Shown: positions 19,161-28,795, numbered from the stretch's first letter. The stretch: 64,000 nucleotides of DNA from Ignavibacteriota bacterium (GCA_013285405.1 CP053446.1:3581001-3645000); one strand, 5' to 3'. A program made the numbers and translations. The notes: generated from the sequence alone by a model not told the origin.

Positions 19161-20093
19161 TTATTTGAGAAGGATCATTTTTTTAGATTGAACAAATGAT
19201 TGTCCTGAAAGTTTTGAAGAATTGTTAACTCTAAGTTGATAGAAATATATTCCACTCGTCAAAGCTGAGCCTTGATGGTTTGAAAGACCTTGCCTACCTG
19301 CAGGCAGGTTCTGTCCGCCATTGGCGGATTCGTTGGAATGACTGCTGAATTCAACTTCGTAAATGCCAGCAGGTTTTTCTCCATTAATTAGTATAGCAAC
19401 TTCATTTCCAAGTACATCATAAACAGTAAGTGTTACAACACAGCTTACTGGTAACTGAAAACTGATTATTGTAGTTGGATTGAAAGGATTAGGGTAGTTC
19501 TGTTCTAATTTAAATTCTGATGGTAACACACTTTCATTTGCCGCATCTGCTACAATATTATTATAGTAAACAAATAATTTCAGTTGATTGAAAACTTCGA
19601 AATTATTTATTTGATAAGTTCCACTACCTGCAATCGGGACATTAATAAAAGTGCCGTTAATTAAATCCTGCACGAGCCCTGTAATTTCGTCTGGTAAATT
19701 CCATTTGAAATACATTTCCGTCGTACCCAGCATACTCTGATATCTGAATCTGTGTTCAACGGTTCCTGAGTAGGGAAATCCCGGCGCATTTCTGTAATCA
19801 AGCCAGGAACTGAATGAACCATTAAATCCATTTTCAGGAAGAATCCATCTTACATCGAATGCACCGGTTGGCGGATACGGAGGAAGATCACTTTCACCAA
19901 GAAGAAAATCTATTCCATTCGTTGCTGTTTGATCCAGTCCGAAATACAGAATTTTTTGACCGCCGGTATTATCATAAATCTCGAAAGGAATAGACACTTG
20001 CGCCTCAGCTTGACAATAAGCAATGCTGCTGAAGAAAATAACAAATAAGAAAACCATAGTGCAAAGCAGGATATTTTTTATATGGATTATCAT
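19161..20093 (-). CDS. Small secreted LPP-motif protein with T9SS tail carrying a palindromic insertion
   Basis: 310 residues. Signal peptide ~1-28. Residues ~30-185 are the small beta-rich domain also seen in the genes at 59305 and 60693, with ESDLPPYPPTGAFDVRW near its start. The Por tail (LPSEFKLEQNYPNPFNPTT...KKMILLK) is interrupted by ~25 extra residues (SNESANGGQNLPAGRQG...) coded by two palindromes at 19293-19328. The ATG overlaps the stop of the preceding gene by 4 nt (ATGA), and the stop lies 2 nt before the nuclease gene, so it is likely co-translated in a tight operon. No enzymatic motif is seen. Confidence 0.83.
   Translation of the reverse strand: MIIHIKNILLCTMVFLFVIFFSSIAYCQAEAQVSIPFEIYDNTGGQKILYFGLDQTATNGIDFLLGESDLPPYPPTGAFDVRWILPENGFNGSFSSWLDYRNAPGFPYSGTVEHRFRYQSMLGTTEMYFKWNLPDEITGLVQDLINGTFINVPIAGSGTYQINNFEVFNQLKLFVYYNNIVADAANESVLPSEFKLEQNYPNPFNPTTIISFQLPVSCVVTLTVYDVLGNEVAILINGEKPAGIYEVEFSSHSNESANGGQNLPAGRQGLSNHQGSALTSGIYFYQLRVNNSSKLSGQSFVQSKKMILLK
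19293..19328. repeat. Palindromic repeat element inserted in frame in a T9SS tail
   Basis: Two adjacent inverted repeats: CCTACCTGCAGGCAGG (19293-19308, one mismatch from perfect) and TCCGCC-ATT-GGCGGA (19314-19328). Read on the minus strand they code for GGQNLPAGRQG. I recall the LPAGRQG peptide from many unrelated proteins in metagenomic Bacteroidota and candidate-phyla genomes, which would make this a mobile small palindromic repeat. All other tails in the window lack it. Confidence 0.65.
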
Positions 20094-20560
20094 TTTAAAA
20101 ATATCATTTTCTTTGAAGAAATAAATTTGTTCGCTCTTAATTCATAAATATAAATACCGCTATCAATGTCGGTGGCGTTCCATTGGTAGCTGTATCTTCC
20201 TGCTTCCAATGTTGTGTTCACTATTTCATCTACCTTCTGTCCCAATGTGTTGTAAATTGTCAAAGTTACTTCCGATGCTTCAGGCGAATCAATACCTACT
20301 TTATAAATGGTAGTTGCGAATTCACCATATCGATCAAGTGTTGCATAATAATACCATCCATCACCTGACTGAACAAAACGGTAGCCATTCTCTGTTTCCA
20401 TCCAGTAGAAGAATTCATCACCCCAAATTCTTCCAATGAATGTTTTTTCATCCGGTTGTTGTAGCTCATTCATTCCTGTGTCAAACGGGGCAGACTTTAG
20501 AGTTGTGTAGTTCAATAAAATCAGTAATACTACAAACAGAATGTATAACAACTTTTTCAT
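20090..20560 (-). CDS. Mini-protein: M6-metalloprotease propeptide fused to half a T9SS tail (copy 1)
   Basis: 156 residues. Signal peptide ~1-23. Residues ~24-93 (APFDTGMNELQQPDEKTF..., GDEFFYW, ENGYR, GDGWYYYA) match the propeptide of T9SS-exported M6 family metalloproteases. The protein then jumps from KVGID straight into SPEASEVTLTIYNTLGQ, the middle of a Por tail, so the whole catalytic domain and the NYPNPFNP part of the tail are missing. The joint (20287-20292) is an AATCAA shared by both parents, the trace expected of a microhomology deletion. The start has GGAGGAG upstream, and the stop overlaps the next gene's ATG. Copy 2 lies at 22185-22652. It may be a translated relic with no function; in-frame retention in both copies leaves room for one. 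Confidence 0.8.
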   Translation of the reverse strand: MKKLLYILFVVLLILLNYTTLKSAPFDTGMNELQQPDEKTFIGRIWGDEFFYWMETENGYRFVQSGDGWYYYATLDRYGEFATTIYKVGIDSPEASEVTLTIYNTLGQKVDEIVNTTLEAGRYSYQWNATDIDSGIYIYELRANKFISSKKMIFLK

Positions 20561-20573
20561 TTTTCTCCTCCTG

Positions 20574-22155
20574 TTATTTGATTATTAATAATTTTTTAGT
20601 TATGAATTTTGTTTCTGTTTGCAATTTGTAGAGATAGATTCCTGATGGTAAATTGTCAGATGATAGATTAACTTCGTGAAATCCTGCGCTAACGAAATCA
20701 TCTGCAATTGTTTTAATTAGCTCACCTAAAGAATTATAAATTTTTATAGAAATCTTTCCTTCTTTGGGAATTGAATAACTAATATTCGTGATTGAATTAA
20801 AGGGATTGGGGTAGTTTTGGTATAGAATTATTTCTGTTGGAAATATCTCTTGATCTTCTTGAGGAATTGAAGTAATAATCTCGCCCAAGTATCCATACTT
20901 ATTAACTTGCTGCGCAATTATTGTAAATTGATTTATCGGACCAATGGTTATAAAACCACCTTGCCCATCGGTTGTATTCTCATATGCTATTGCAGGATAA
21001 GAAACTACAATGCCATTGTCATCCCACAGGATATTACCAAGAGTATCGTACATTTGGCTCATTGTGGAAGACGCAATTGTTGCATCATTCCATATTAAAA
21101 TTGTTCTGCCAGAATCTGATGGAATAATATACGGACTGCCTATCGGAGTATTTCCACTAATCTCAATGCTGCCATTCGAAAATAATTTGCTCCCATCAAA
21201 TCTCAACGCTTGAAATTGAGCAATTCGGTTTATTCCATTTTTTGTACCGCTCCACCCATAATAGTAATAACCACTATTAAATTGTATTCTTAATTCTGTA
21301 TTTATATAGAGACTATCCGCAATCTCAACATAAGGTTCCTGCCAGAGGTTGTTACCGAGTGAGTCTTTTCTCTGTGCTACAAGCTTTATATTGTTTATAC
21401 TGCCTGTTTTTCCGCTTAATACTAACCCTCCTGCCTGATCAGGTACCATATTTCCAAGCGTGATGCTATCACTTCTTGCTATCTCTCCATTATTCCTTAT
21501 CCTGTATAAATTTCTGTTAACCTGTGCATAGTAGTTACCATCGCTTGCTCTTACTACTTTTATACTGGTACCCGTATTGATTAGAAATATACCTGTTTCA
21601 CTCCAAACTCTCCGACCAAACCTATCAATTCTATTCATTAAGATTCGCTCATCGTAGTTTTGCCATACAATTACGCAGCCTCCATCTCCATCGCTGACTA
21701 ATCCACCTTGTCCGTGATTAGTTTCTTCTGTTGTTACTCTTACACCTGTTTGCCCCCATAAAAAATTGCCAGCGCTATCAACTTTCTGTACTCTAACTCT
21801 GCTGGTAAAATCTGTTCCAACAACTTGGTTATCATCATAGCTTACAATTACTCCGCCTTCACCATCCTCAATTATTTGCGCCTGCCATTGTTCAGGTAGT
21901 TCACCAAGTATTTGTTTTTTATCGCCCCAAGGTTTGTATCCATATTTATCCAGTCTTTCGACAGCTAGCTTTTGCGGATAAAAACTTCCATAGTTGTAAG
22001 TTATATAGCATCCACCCGCACACTATCACTAACAATATGCGGATCCAGCCAACAGCAACAACAAGATTGTTGTTTGGGTCAGTGGACCATTGGGCGTTTA
22101 TTACATATGCAGTTATTAAAATCCAAATGTATATGTAATGTGTTCTCATAGTCAT
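20574..22155 (-). pseudogene. Frameshifted copy of the propeller-like T9SS protein (tandem copy 1)
   Basis: Full-length homologue of the intact gene at 22664-24253. The first ~36 codons (MTMRTHYIYIWIL... to VAVGW) are identical, then two indels break the frame: one C missing near 22044 and an extra CA near 22019-22022, net +1. The rest is open from before 21638 to the stop at 20574 and still ends in a T9SS tail (NYPNPFNS...KKLLIIK). The N-terminal half is nearly identical to copy 2, while the C-terminal ~300 codons have diverged strongly, so the two halves have different histories. A shortened protein from the internal ATG at 21638 would lack a signal peptide. An assembly error within the tandem repeat is possible. 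Confidence 0.78.
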
Positions 22156-22184
22156 GCAAATAAATAAATCATTTTAAACAACAT

Positions 22185-22652
22185 TTATTTTAAAAATATC
22201 ATTTTCTTTGAAGAAATAAATTTGTTCGCTCTTAATTCATAAATATAAATACCGCTTGCAATGTCGGTGGCGTTCCATTGGTAGCTGTATCTTCCTGCTT
22301 CCAATGTTGTGTTCACTATTTCATCTACCTTCTGTCCCAATGTGTTGTAAATTGTCAAAGTTACTTCCGATGCTTCAGGCGAATCAATACCTACTTTATA
22401 AATGGTAGTTGCGAATTCACCATATCGATCAAGTGTTGCATAATAATACCATCCATCACCTGACTGAACAAAACGGTAGCCATTCTCTGTTTCCATCCAG
22501 TAGAAGAATTCATCACCCCAAATTCTTCCAATGAATGTTTTTTCATCCGGTTGTTGTAGCTCGTTCATTCCGGTGTCAAATGGTGCTGAATTCAAATTAT
22601 TTCCATTGAAGAAAATAAAAACTGCTAACAATCTTTTTAACAAATTTTTCAT
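22185..22652 (-). CDS. Mini-protein: M6-metalloprotease propeptide fused to half a T9SS tail (copy 2)
   Basis: 155 residues from the ATG at 22652, chosen because it matches the MKKLL start of copy 1 and has GGGAAG upstream; an ATG at 22667 overlapping the preceding stop (ATGA) is also possible. From APFDTGMNELQQ onward it matches copy 1 except for DIASG in place of DIDSG, whereas the signal peptides differ (LKRLLAVFIFFNGNN against LYILFVVLLILLNYT). The same microhomology joint lies at 22382-22387. The stop is TAA rather than the overlapping TGA of copy 1. Confidence 0.8.
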   Translation of the reverse strand: MKNLLKRLLAVFIFFNGNNLNSAPFDTGMNELQQPDEKTFIGRIWGDEFFYWMETENGYRFVQSGDGWYYYATLDRYGEFATTIYKVGIDSPEASEVTLTIYNTLGQKVDEIVNTTLEAGRYSYQWNATDIASGIYIYELRANKFISSKKMIFLK

Positions 22653-22663
22653 TATACTTCCCA

Positions 22664-24253
22664 TCATTTAATGATTGTTAATTTTTTAGTTAATACCTTT
22701 AAACCTGTTTCCAGAGTGTACAGGTAAATTCCAGACGATAAATCATTCGAATAAAATGTCAACGTGTAGGTACCAACATATTGATATTCATCTGAAAGTA
22801 TTTTTAGTTTCTCACCGAGAATGTTGTAAAGTAAAATTCTTACCTGACCTTCTTTTGGAATTTGGTATTTTATAATTGTAGAATAGTTGAATGGGTTAGG
22901 ATAGTTCTGAAACAAAAATGACTCGCCAATAACAATTTCCTCACTTTTACTTTCTGAAACAGTAATTATTTCACCAAGAATTCCTTTTGAACTTACCTTA
23001 AACACTCGAATTCCAAAATCTGAGTTATAATACCCTACACCAATTGCTCCACCAGCACAGTCAGTTGTTGTGTTTAAATAATTTAGTTCCGGATAACTCA
23101 ATAGAACTTGATTTGAATTCCATTTCAATAATCCCAGAGTATCGATCTTCTGCCCAAATGTACCGACAAAGGTATTTGTATAATTACTTATGAATAAACA
23201 CGAACCTGAATCAGATGGAATTATAGGAATATGTGTTGTTCCACCAGGATTATCACTTAGAGAAATTGAACCTTCGTTAAATAATAACGTTCCATTGTGT
23301 CTAATCCCTTGAATTTGTAATATTTCATTATCACCATTCTTCCTACCCATCCAACCATATAAATAATATCCACGATATTGAATAATACTTAGCATGGTAT
23401 TTATATGAAGGCTATCAGCAATTTCAACATAAGGTTCCTGCCAAAGGTTGTTGCCAAGTGAATCTTTTCTTTGCGCTACAAGCTTTGGTATCATTCCATT
23501 CCATACTTTACCGCTCAATATTACTCCACCTTCTGGATCCGGTACTGGATAACCAAGCGTAACGCTATCTCGTCTAATTATCGTCCCATTTTGGCTTATC
23601 CTGTATAAATTTCTGTTAACCTGTGCATAGTAGTTACCATCGCTTGCTCTTACTACTTTTATACTGGTACCCGTATTAATTAAAAATATACCTGTTTCAC
23701 TCCAAACTCTCCGACCGAACCTATCAATTCTATTCATTAAGATTCGCTCATCGTAGTTTTGCCATACAATTACGCAGCCTCCATCTCCATCGCTGACTAA
23801 TCCACCTTGTCCGTGATTAGTTTCTTCTGTTGTTACTCTTACACCTGTTTGCCCCCATAAAAAATTGCCAGCGCTATCAACTTTCTGTACTCTAACTCTG
23901 CTGGTAAAATCTGTTCCAACAACTTGGTTATCATCATAGCTTACAATTACTCCGCCTTCACCATCCTCAATTATTTGCGCCTGCCATTGTTCAGGTAGTT
24001 CACCAAGTATTTGTTTTTTATCGCCCCAAGGTTTGTATCCATATTTATCCAGTCTTTCGACAGCTAGCTTTTGCGGATAAAAACTTCCATAGTTGTAAGT
24101 TATATAGCATCCACCCGCACTATCACTAACAATATGCGGATCCCAGCCAACAGCAACAACAAGATTGTTGTTTGGGTCAGTGGACCATTGGGCGTTTATT
24201 ACATATGCAGTTATTAAAATCCAAATGTATATGTAATGTGTTCTCATAGTCAT
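22664..24253 (-). CDS. Secreted propeller-like protein with divergent T9SS tail
   Basis: 529 residues. Signal peptide ~1-21 (MTMRTHYIYIWILITAYVINAQ). Residues ~22-430 are built of ~50-residue repeats with phrases such as DSAGGCYITYNYG, GEGGVIVSYDD, GDGGCVIVWQNYD, DPEGGVILSG and KIDTLG, suggesting a beta-propeller of the kind found in Ignavibacteria surface proteins; I cannot name the family. The tail (FLFQNYPNPFNYSTIIKYQIPKEG...LTKKLTIIK) is a Por sorting domain but unlike the homogenised ones nearby. The stop overlaps the upstream ATG of the mini-protein gene (22667). No Shine-Dalgarno is seen. Intact partner of the pseudogene at 20574-22155. Confidence 0.75.
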   Translation of the reverse strand: MTMRTHYIYIWILITAYVINAQWSTDPNNNLVVAVGWDPHIVSDSAGGCYITYNYGSFYPQKLAVERLDKYGYKPWGDKKQILGELPEQWQAQIIEDGEGGVIVSYDDNQVVGTDFTSRVRVQKVDSAGNFLWGQTGVRVTTEETNHGQGGLVSDGDGGCVIVWQNYDERILMNRIDRFGRRVWSETGIFLINTGTSIKVVRASDGNYYAQVNRNLYRISQNGTIIRRDSVTLGYPVPDPEGGVILSGKVWNGMIPKLVAQRKDSLGNNLWQEPYVEIADSLHINTMLSIIQYRGYYLYGWMGRKNGDNEILQIQGIRHNGTLLFNEGSISLSDNPGGTTHIPIIPSDSGSCLFISNYTNTFVGTFGQKIDTLGLLKWNSNQVLLSYPELNYLNTTTDCAGGAIGVGYYNSDFGIRVFKVSSKGILGEIITVSESKSEEIVIGESFLFQNYPNPFNYSTIIKYQIPKEGQVRILLYNILGEKLKILSDEYQYVGTYTLTFYSNDLSSGIYLYTLETGLKVLTKKLTIIK

Positions 24254-24282
24254 GCAAATAAATAAATCATTTTAAACAACAT

Positions 24283-27200
24283 TTATTTTAAAAATATCAT
24301 TTTCTTTGAAGAAATAAATTTGTTCGCTCTTAATTCATAAATATAAATACCGCTTGCAATGTCAGTTGCGTTCCACTGGTAGCTGTATCTTCCTGCTTCC
24401 AATGTTGTGTTTACTATTTCATCTACCTTCTGTCCCAATGTGTTGTAAATTGTCAGAGTTACTTCCGATGCTTCTGGCAAATCAAACTTTATTGTCGTTG
24501 ATGGATTAAATGGATTCGGATAGTTTTGTTCTAAACTATATGCTTCCGGTATTTCTCCTTCTTTCTCTATCTTCAGCTTATTGACTGATTCATTATTTAT
24601 TATTATTTCTTCGCCATCTATTACTCTGTGACTTCCTGCTTCCTCTCCATTCACTATCTCTACCAATCTATATTCTACCCCATTCTTCAGGTTTGTAATT
24701 TTTATTCTTATCGGATATTCTCTCGCCTGTATCTTTATTTCTGCTTCTTCATTTTCTGTTAACCTGTAATCGTCTTCCAGTCTTGCATCAAACACTCCTG
24801 CCGGCGGTACTGGAGGCAGACTATAACTTTCACTTCCTATTCCACCTGTCAGTTTTCCGTTAAAGTACAACCTCTGCGTGTTGTTCTCTCTGTCCGTTAT
24901 TTCTATCTGACTGAATTCTTTTGTGTTTTCTGTTATTTTTTCTAATTCATCATTTTCTTTCATCACTACATTGATGCAGCTTATTGTTATCGTCCCCGGT
25001 CCGTTTGCCTTTATCCAGTATCCTTTCGTTATATCTATCGAACTTGCATTTACATAACTCCCTGTGTATCCATACAATGTCCCCGGTACTATTATTCCTC
25101 CCGGATCACTCACACTGCTCAACGGCACGTTGCAGTTCGGTCCTCCTATTATATTCCAGCCTGTGTTCAGACTTAATATAACTTCTGTTCTGTCTGTTCC
25201 ACATACCTGACTTATCTGTGACGATGGAAACTTCAACCAATAACCCATTCCATTCAATATATTCTCTGTTGTATAATATGAACCTGCATATCCGTATAAC
25301 GTCCCGGATATTGCCGTTGGAAACAATGTCAGATAGTTGTGGTTAATTACATCTATTGGAAGACTCAACAGATTCCATCCGTTGATTATATTATAATTAT
25401 TACATATCTGGTAGTTGTATTTTATCTGAAGATGACCCAAACCTATCACGTCTGTATAATGATTCGTTGTTCTCATATTTACGTTTACCATATTTCCGTT
25501 TATCGGATCTACTAGATGAAAATATCCTGCTGCCGGAAGCTGTGCTGGATTCCAGCTTATGCTTGCTGGTGAACAGTCACTGGCTGGTGTGTATAGTAAT
25601 GACCAGATTCTTTCTGAGGATGTATTTGTTGCCCGGATATCTGTGAACCAATGTTCGCTGCAACTGAGAAATCTTCCGTCGAAAGCTCCTGCCGGAGGAG
25701 GAGGCGGTGCTGATACATCTAATCCAACGTCATAACAATCCGTTGCGCCTGGTGCTGTCCCAAATTCCAATGGAACCTGATTCATACAATTATCAAATAC
25801 TAATATGTTTACTCCGAAGTCAAGTGCTGGAACTACCACCTGTATTGATGCAGTCCGGCGGTGAACAGGAGTTCCATTTGGACCTTTGCCTTCAATATTT
25901 ATCGTATAGTTTCCTAGAGTAACATTTCCGGAAGTCCTTATTCTCATTGTGACAGTTCCCGGGAATGAACTTAAAGTATTGCCTTGAGGAAAATCAATGA
26001 TGAAAGAACCACTCGGTGGATTCGGTGTTATATTCGCAGAAAATATTGCCGTTGAATTATAGAGCTTCACTCCAGGTACATTAATAAATATAAATGCGCT
26101 ATCATTATTGGAAACAATAGTTGAATTTGGTGGAGAAACTTTCATCGCAAAATCCGGGAAGTAAGCAACGTAACTTCCAAAATCTCCGAATCTGAAATCA
26201 CTCCACATCATCATCGCCTGGTTATTTGTTGAAACGATAGCATCATAATCACCCTGATAACGTGGGGTTCCACCACCACCACAAGTTGAACAGTCAATTC
26301 TCATTTTTTGATTTGATATTCTTTGATTCGCTGCCCATGTGACACCGCCATTATCAGAATAACTTGCATATATATATGCACTGTCACTTGTTGGAGTATC
26401 CCTTGTATCCATCCATTTAACATAAAGTCTTCCTGTGGATTTATCACACCATATTGAAGGATGCCATTGATGATTTACAGTTGTATTCAGGTCGTCATTC
26501 ACTCTGATTGCCGACGACCAGGTTGTTCCTTGATTCGTAGAATACCTGCAAAAAATATCTGGTTTGTTTCCGTTACCTGAAGGGGTGTTTGAAGCATAAA
26601 TACAATACAATCTTCCTCTGTATGTTCCATTACTTTGATCCGCAGCGATGAATGGATATGGTCTGGTTCTCATATTCTGAACAGAATTTCTTCCATTAAC
26701 ATTAGTACCGACATAGTTAGCAAAATTCTGTGCAGATTTTTGTGTAAAGTTTAAGCCGCCATTTGTTGACACATAAAAAGTATAAGTAGAGGCGAATGAA
26801 CTTCCTGAATTTGTAACAACATAAACAGCTCCGCCATCTGTTGAACCGTTTGGTCCGATACAAACCATCATACCTGGCAATGTTTGTGTAGAAAAAGTTG
26901 CAGTCGTTGTCCAGTTAGCCCCAAAATTTGTGGAACGCGCAAAGTTACCGGGAGTCATAGTTGTATAAACATAATTTGCATACGGACCATTTGTTTGATC
27001 TGCTGCCATCCAGTTTTTATCATTCCCGGATATTGCCGTAACCGATGCAGACCATGTTGCTCCATTGTTTGTCGATCGCATTACCTTACATCCGGTAACA
27101 CTTCCAAACATTGTTTCATAGTACAAATTACCAGCACCATCATAAGCAGTACAGGGATCGCCATCTGCTGGTACACCAAATGCAGGTGATGAACTTATCC

Positions 27201-27510
27201 AATTAAAACCATCTGTAGTTCGCCATGCATTATTAATATTGTATGCCCCAAAATATTGAATCGGATTGTTTGGATTTTGTGAAAGATGCGGTTCAGCGAA
27301 ATCTACTCCAAGATTAAAATTATCATAACCATTAATATCTGTAATTACATCCTCTTCACTATCAGAATAATTAATATTTTCAAGCCACTCCCGCGGAACG
27401 TGATCAATCAAAGGATTATCACCCTGAGGATAGACTCCAACAGAAATAAAAGTAACCCACAAAACAGTTAATAAAGTTATTCTAACTAAGAAGCTTAAAA
27501 TATTATTCAT
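24283..27510 (-). CDS. Secreted sialidase-like BNR protein with cassette B and T9SS tail
   Basis: 1075 residues. Signal peptide ~1-29. Residues ~50-450 form a sialidase/BNR-type propeller with Asp-box-like turns STNNGATW, STNFGANW, STNGGLNF, STNQGTTW and SDNGGVTW; I do not see the sialidase arginine triad clearly, so enzymatic activity is uncertain. A linker (~450-560) leads into cassette B: an LPP-type domain with APPPPPAGAFDGRF, two GWN...GYW(L/I)K repeats, a second motif SLPPVPPAGVFDARL, and the Por tail from ~988. Cassette B is nearly identical in DNA to that of the gene at 55627, whose passenger is also BNR-like but diverged. No Shine-Dalgarno precedes the ATG at 27510. Confidence 0.83.
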   Translation of the reverse strand: MNNILSFLVRITLLTVLWVTFISVGVYPQGDNPLIDHVPREWLENINYSDSEEDVITDINGYDNFNLGVDFAEPHLSQNPNNPIQYFGAYNINNAWRTTDGFNWISSSPAFGVPADGDPCTAYDGAGNLYYETMFGSVTGCKVMRSTNNGATWSASVTAISGNDKNWMAADQTNGPYANYVYTTMTPGNFARSTNFGANWTTTATFSTQTLPGMMVCIGPNGSTDGGAVYVVTNSGSSFASTYTFYVSTNGGLNFTQKSAQNFANYVGTNVNGRNSVQNMRTRPYPFIAADQSNGTYRGRLYCIYASNTPSGNGNKPDIFCRYSTNQGTTWSSAIRVNDDLNTTVNHQWHPSIWCDKSTGRLYVKWMDTRDTPTSDSAYIYASYSDNGGVTWAANQRISNQKMRIDCSTCGGGGTPRYQGDYDAIVSTNNQAMMMWSDFRFGDFGSYVAYFPDFAMKVSPPNSTIVSNNDSAFIFINVPGVKLYNSTAIFSANITPNPPSGSFIIDFPQGNTLSSFPGTVTMRIRTSGNVTLGNYTINIEGKGPNGTPVHRRTASIQVVVPALDFGVNILVFDNCMNQVPLEFGTAPGATDCYDVGLDVSAPPPPPAGAFDGRFLSCSEHWFTDIRATNTSSERIWSLLYTPASDCSPASISWNPAQLPAAGYFHLVDPINGNMVNVNMRTTNHYTDVIGLGHLQIKYNYQICNNYNIINGWNLLSLPIDVINHNYLTLFPTAISGTLYGYAGSYYTTENILNGMGYWLKFPSSQISQVCGTDRTEVILSLNTGWNIIGGPNCNVPLSSVSDPGGIIVPGTLYGYTGSYVNASSIDITKGYWIKANGPGTITISCINVVMKENDELEKITENTKEFSQIEITDRENNTQRLYFNGKLTGGIGSESYSLPPVPPAGVFDARLEDDYRLTENEEAEIKIQAREYPIRIKITNLKNGVEYRLVEIVNGEEAGSHRVIDGEEIIINNESVNKLKIEKEGEIPEAYSLEQNYPNPFNPSTTIKFDLPEASEVTLTIYNTLGQKVDEIVNTTLEAGRYSYQWNATDIASGIYIYELRANKFISSKKMIFLK
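24293..25829 (-). repeat. Cassette B, copy 1 (1.54 kb)
   Basis: Direct repeat of 55637-57173, same length and same orientation, with only scattered mismatches by eye. Similarity stops sharply at AAGTCAAGTGCTG, the joint with the passenger domain. Confidence 0.85.
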
Positions 27511-27547
27511 TTAATACACATTGATGAATTGAAAAATTTATATACCA

Positions 27548-28795
27548 TTATTTGAGCAGTATCATCTTCTTAAATAATTTAAAATCGTTCGCTCGTAATT
27601 CGTAGATGTAAGTTCCATTAGGAAAATTTTCCGCCCGCCAAACGTAACTATATCTTCCTGATTCAAGTGTTGTGTTTACTAATTCAGCTACCTTCTGTCC
27701 TAATGTGTTGTAAATCTTCAGTGTTACTTCTGCTGCTTCTGGAAGCACAAAACTTATTGTGGTTGAAGGGTTGAATGGGTTTGGGAAATTCTGTTCTAAT
27801 AAATACTCTACTGGAGTAAAGCTCGTCAACTCAACCGGAACAATATAATCTGTATTCTTTAGAATTTTTCCTTGTGACCCAGAAATCAATCCAGCATGGT
27901 TTTCAGTAAATAAAATTTTATACAGCGAAATATTTGCACCACCATTGAAATCACTAATCCATGATGATCCCGCATTTGTACTTTTGTAAATTTGTTCAGG
28001 CGAACCAACCACAAAGGAATTCTGTGCATCAATAATATGAACATCGGACAACGACACTATGTTATTTACTGTGTTGAATGTCCAATTTGTACCGCTGTCA
28101 GTTGTCACAAGTACTTTACCGCTATCACCACAGACTAATCCATAATTTTCATCAAAGAAATCAACCCCGTAAAATTGTTGTAACAGAGTACCTGAATAAA
28201 CTTCAGTCCACAAAAAACCACCGGAAGTTGATTTATATATTTTCTGATCACCTCCAACGATGAAAAGATTTGTGTCATCTGCATAACATATATCTTCGAC
28301 GCTTCGTTTTACTCCATAAGTTGAGTCCCAACTTATTCCACCGTCAGATGTTCGATAAACTGATTTTGGATAGCTGATAACAACTCCATTATTGTCATCA
28401 TAGAATTTAATGTTATTGAAATACCACAACTTTGAATCAATCATTAAAGATTGCCAGGAGGCTCCTCCATCTGTAGTTTTCATCAAAAAGTTCTGATACC
28501 CGCCTGCATATCCGACATTTAATGATGTAAAATAAACTGCTTTTAAACCTGGAAGAGTATCTACAGAAATTTTCATCCAGTTTGATCCTCCATCTGTAGT
28601 TTTAAGCACAATGCCATCGCCATTGAAAATTAGAGTAGATCCTACAGCAAAACCTACGTTACTTTGCCCGGGTGGAAAGCTCATATCAAATATATGGACC
28701 GGAAATCCGGTATCAATCCATTGCCAACCCTGTGCATTAATATTTTGAATAAAGATCAAAAATAAAATTGACGTTATTACTAATTTTTTTTTCAT
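27548..28795 (-). CDS. Secreted Ycf48-like BNR propeller with T9SS tail
   Basis: 415 residues. Signal peptide 1-22. Residues ~22-325 are a Ycf48/photosystem-II-stability-type BNR propeller: KTTDGGSNW, KTTDGGASW, RTSDGGISW, KSTSGGFLW, TTDSGTNW and KSTNAGSSW turns, with NVGYAGG, NNGVVIS and NYGLVCG loops. It is joined directly to a Por tail (~330-415, YLLEQNFPNPFNPSTTISF...KKMILLK) without any GWN/LPP cassette. This is the only complete short-tail propeller here. GGAGA precedes the start. It lies 37 bp downstream (in transcription, upstream) of the sialidase-like gene and 32 bp from the C25 gene, so co-transcription is likely. A structural or binding role is probable. Confidence 0.82.
   Translation of the reverse strand: MKKKLVITSILFLIFIQNINAQGWQWIDTGFPVHIFDMSFPPGQSNVGFAVGSTLIFNGDGIVLKTTDGGSNWMKISVDTLPGLKAVYFTSLNVGYAGGYQNFLMKTTDGGASWQSLMIDSKLWYFNNIKFYDDNNGVVISYPKSVYRTSDGGISWDSTYGVKRSVEDICYADDTNLFIVGGDQKIYKSTSGGFLWTEVYSGTLLQQFYGVDFFDENYGLVCGDSGKVLVTTDSGTNWTFNTVNNIVSLSDVHIIDAQNSFVVGSPEQIYKSTNAGSSWISDFNGGANISLYKILFTENHAGLISGSQGKILKNTDYIVPVELTSFTPVEYLLEQNFPNPFNPSTTISFVLPEAAEVTLKIYNTLGQKVAELVNTTLESGRYSYVWRAENFPNGTYIYELRANDFKLFKKMILLK

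Larger units (their letters stand above)
20090..22184 (-). repeat. Tandem duplication, unit 1 (2095 bp)
   Basis: Holds mini-protein copy 1 and the broken propeller gene. It aligns with unit 2 at 22185-24282. The junction sequence between units (TAGTCATGCAAATAAATAAA followed by a Por-tail end) recurs at 22150 and 24248, as expected from unequal crossing-over between Por-tail repeats. Confidence 0.8.
22185..24282 (-). repeat. Tandem duplication, unit 2 (2098 bp)
   Basis: Holds mini-protein copy 2 and the intact propeller-like gene. A third copy of the same Por-tail end begins at 24283 as the 3' end of the sialidase-like gene, and probably served as the crossing-over partner. Confidence 0.8.

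Noticed and set aside
22010..22050. Programmed frameshifting in the tandem copy 1 gene
   Set aside because: There is no slippery heptamer, two separate indels are present, and the intact copy shows the original sequence.
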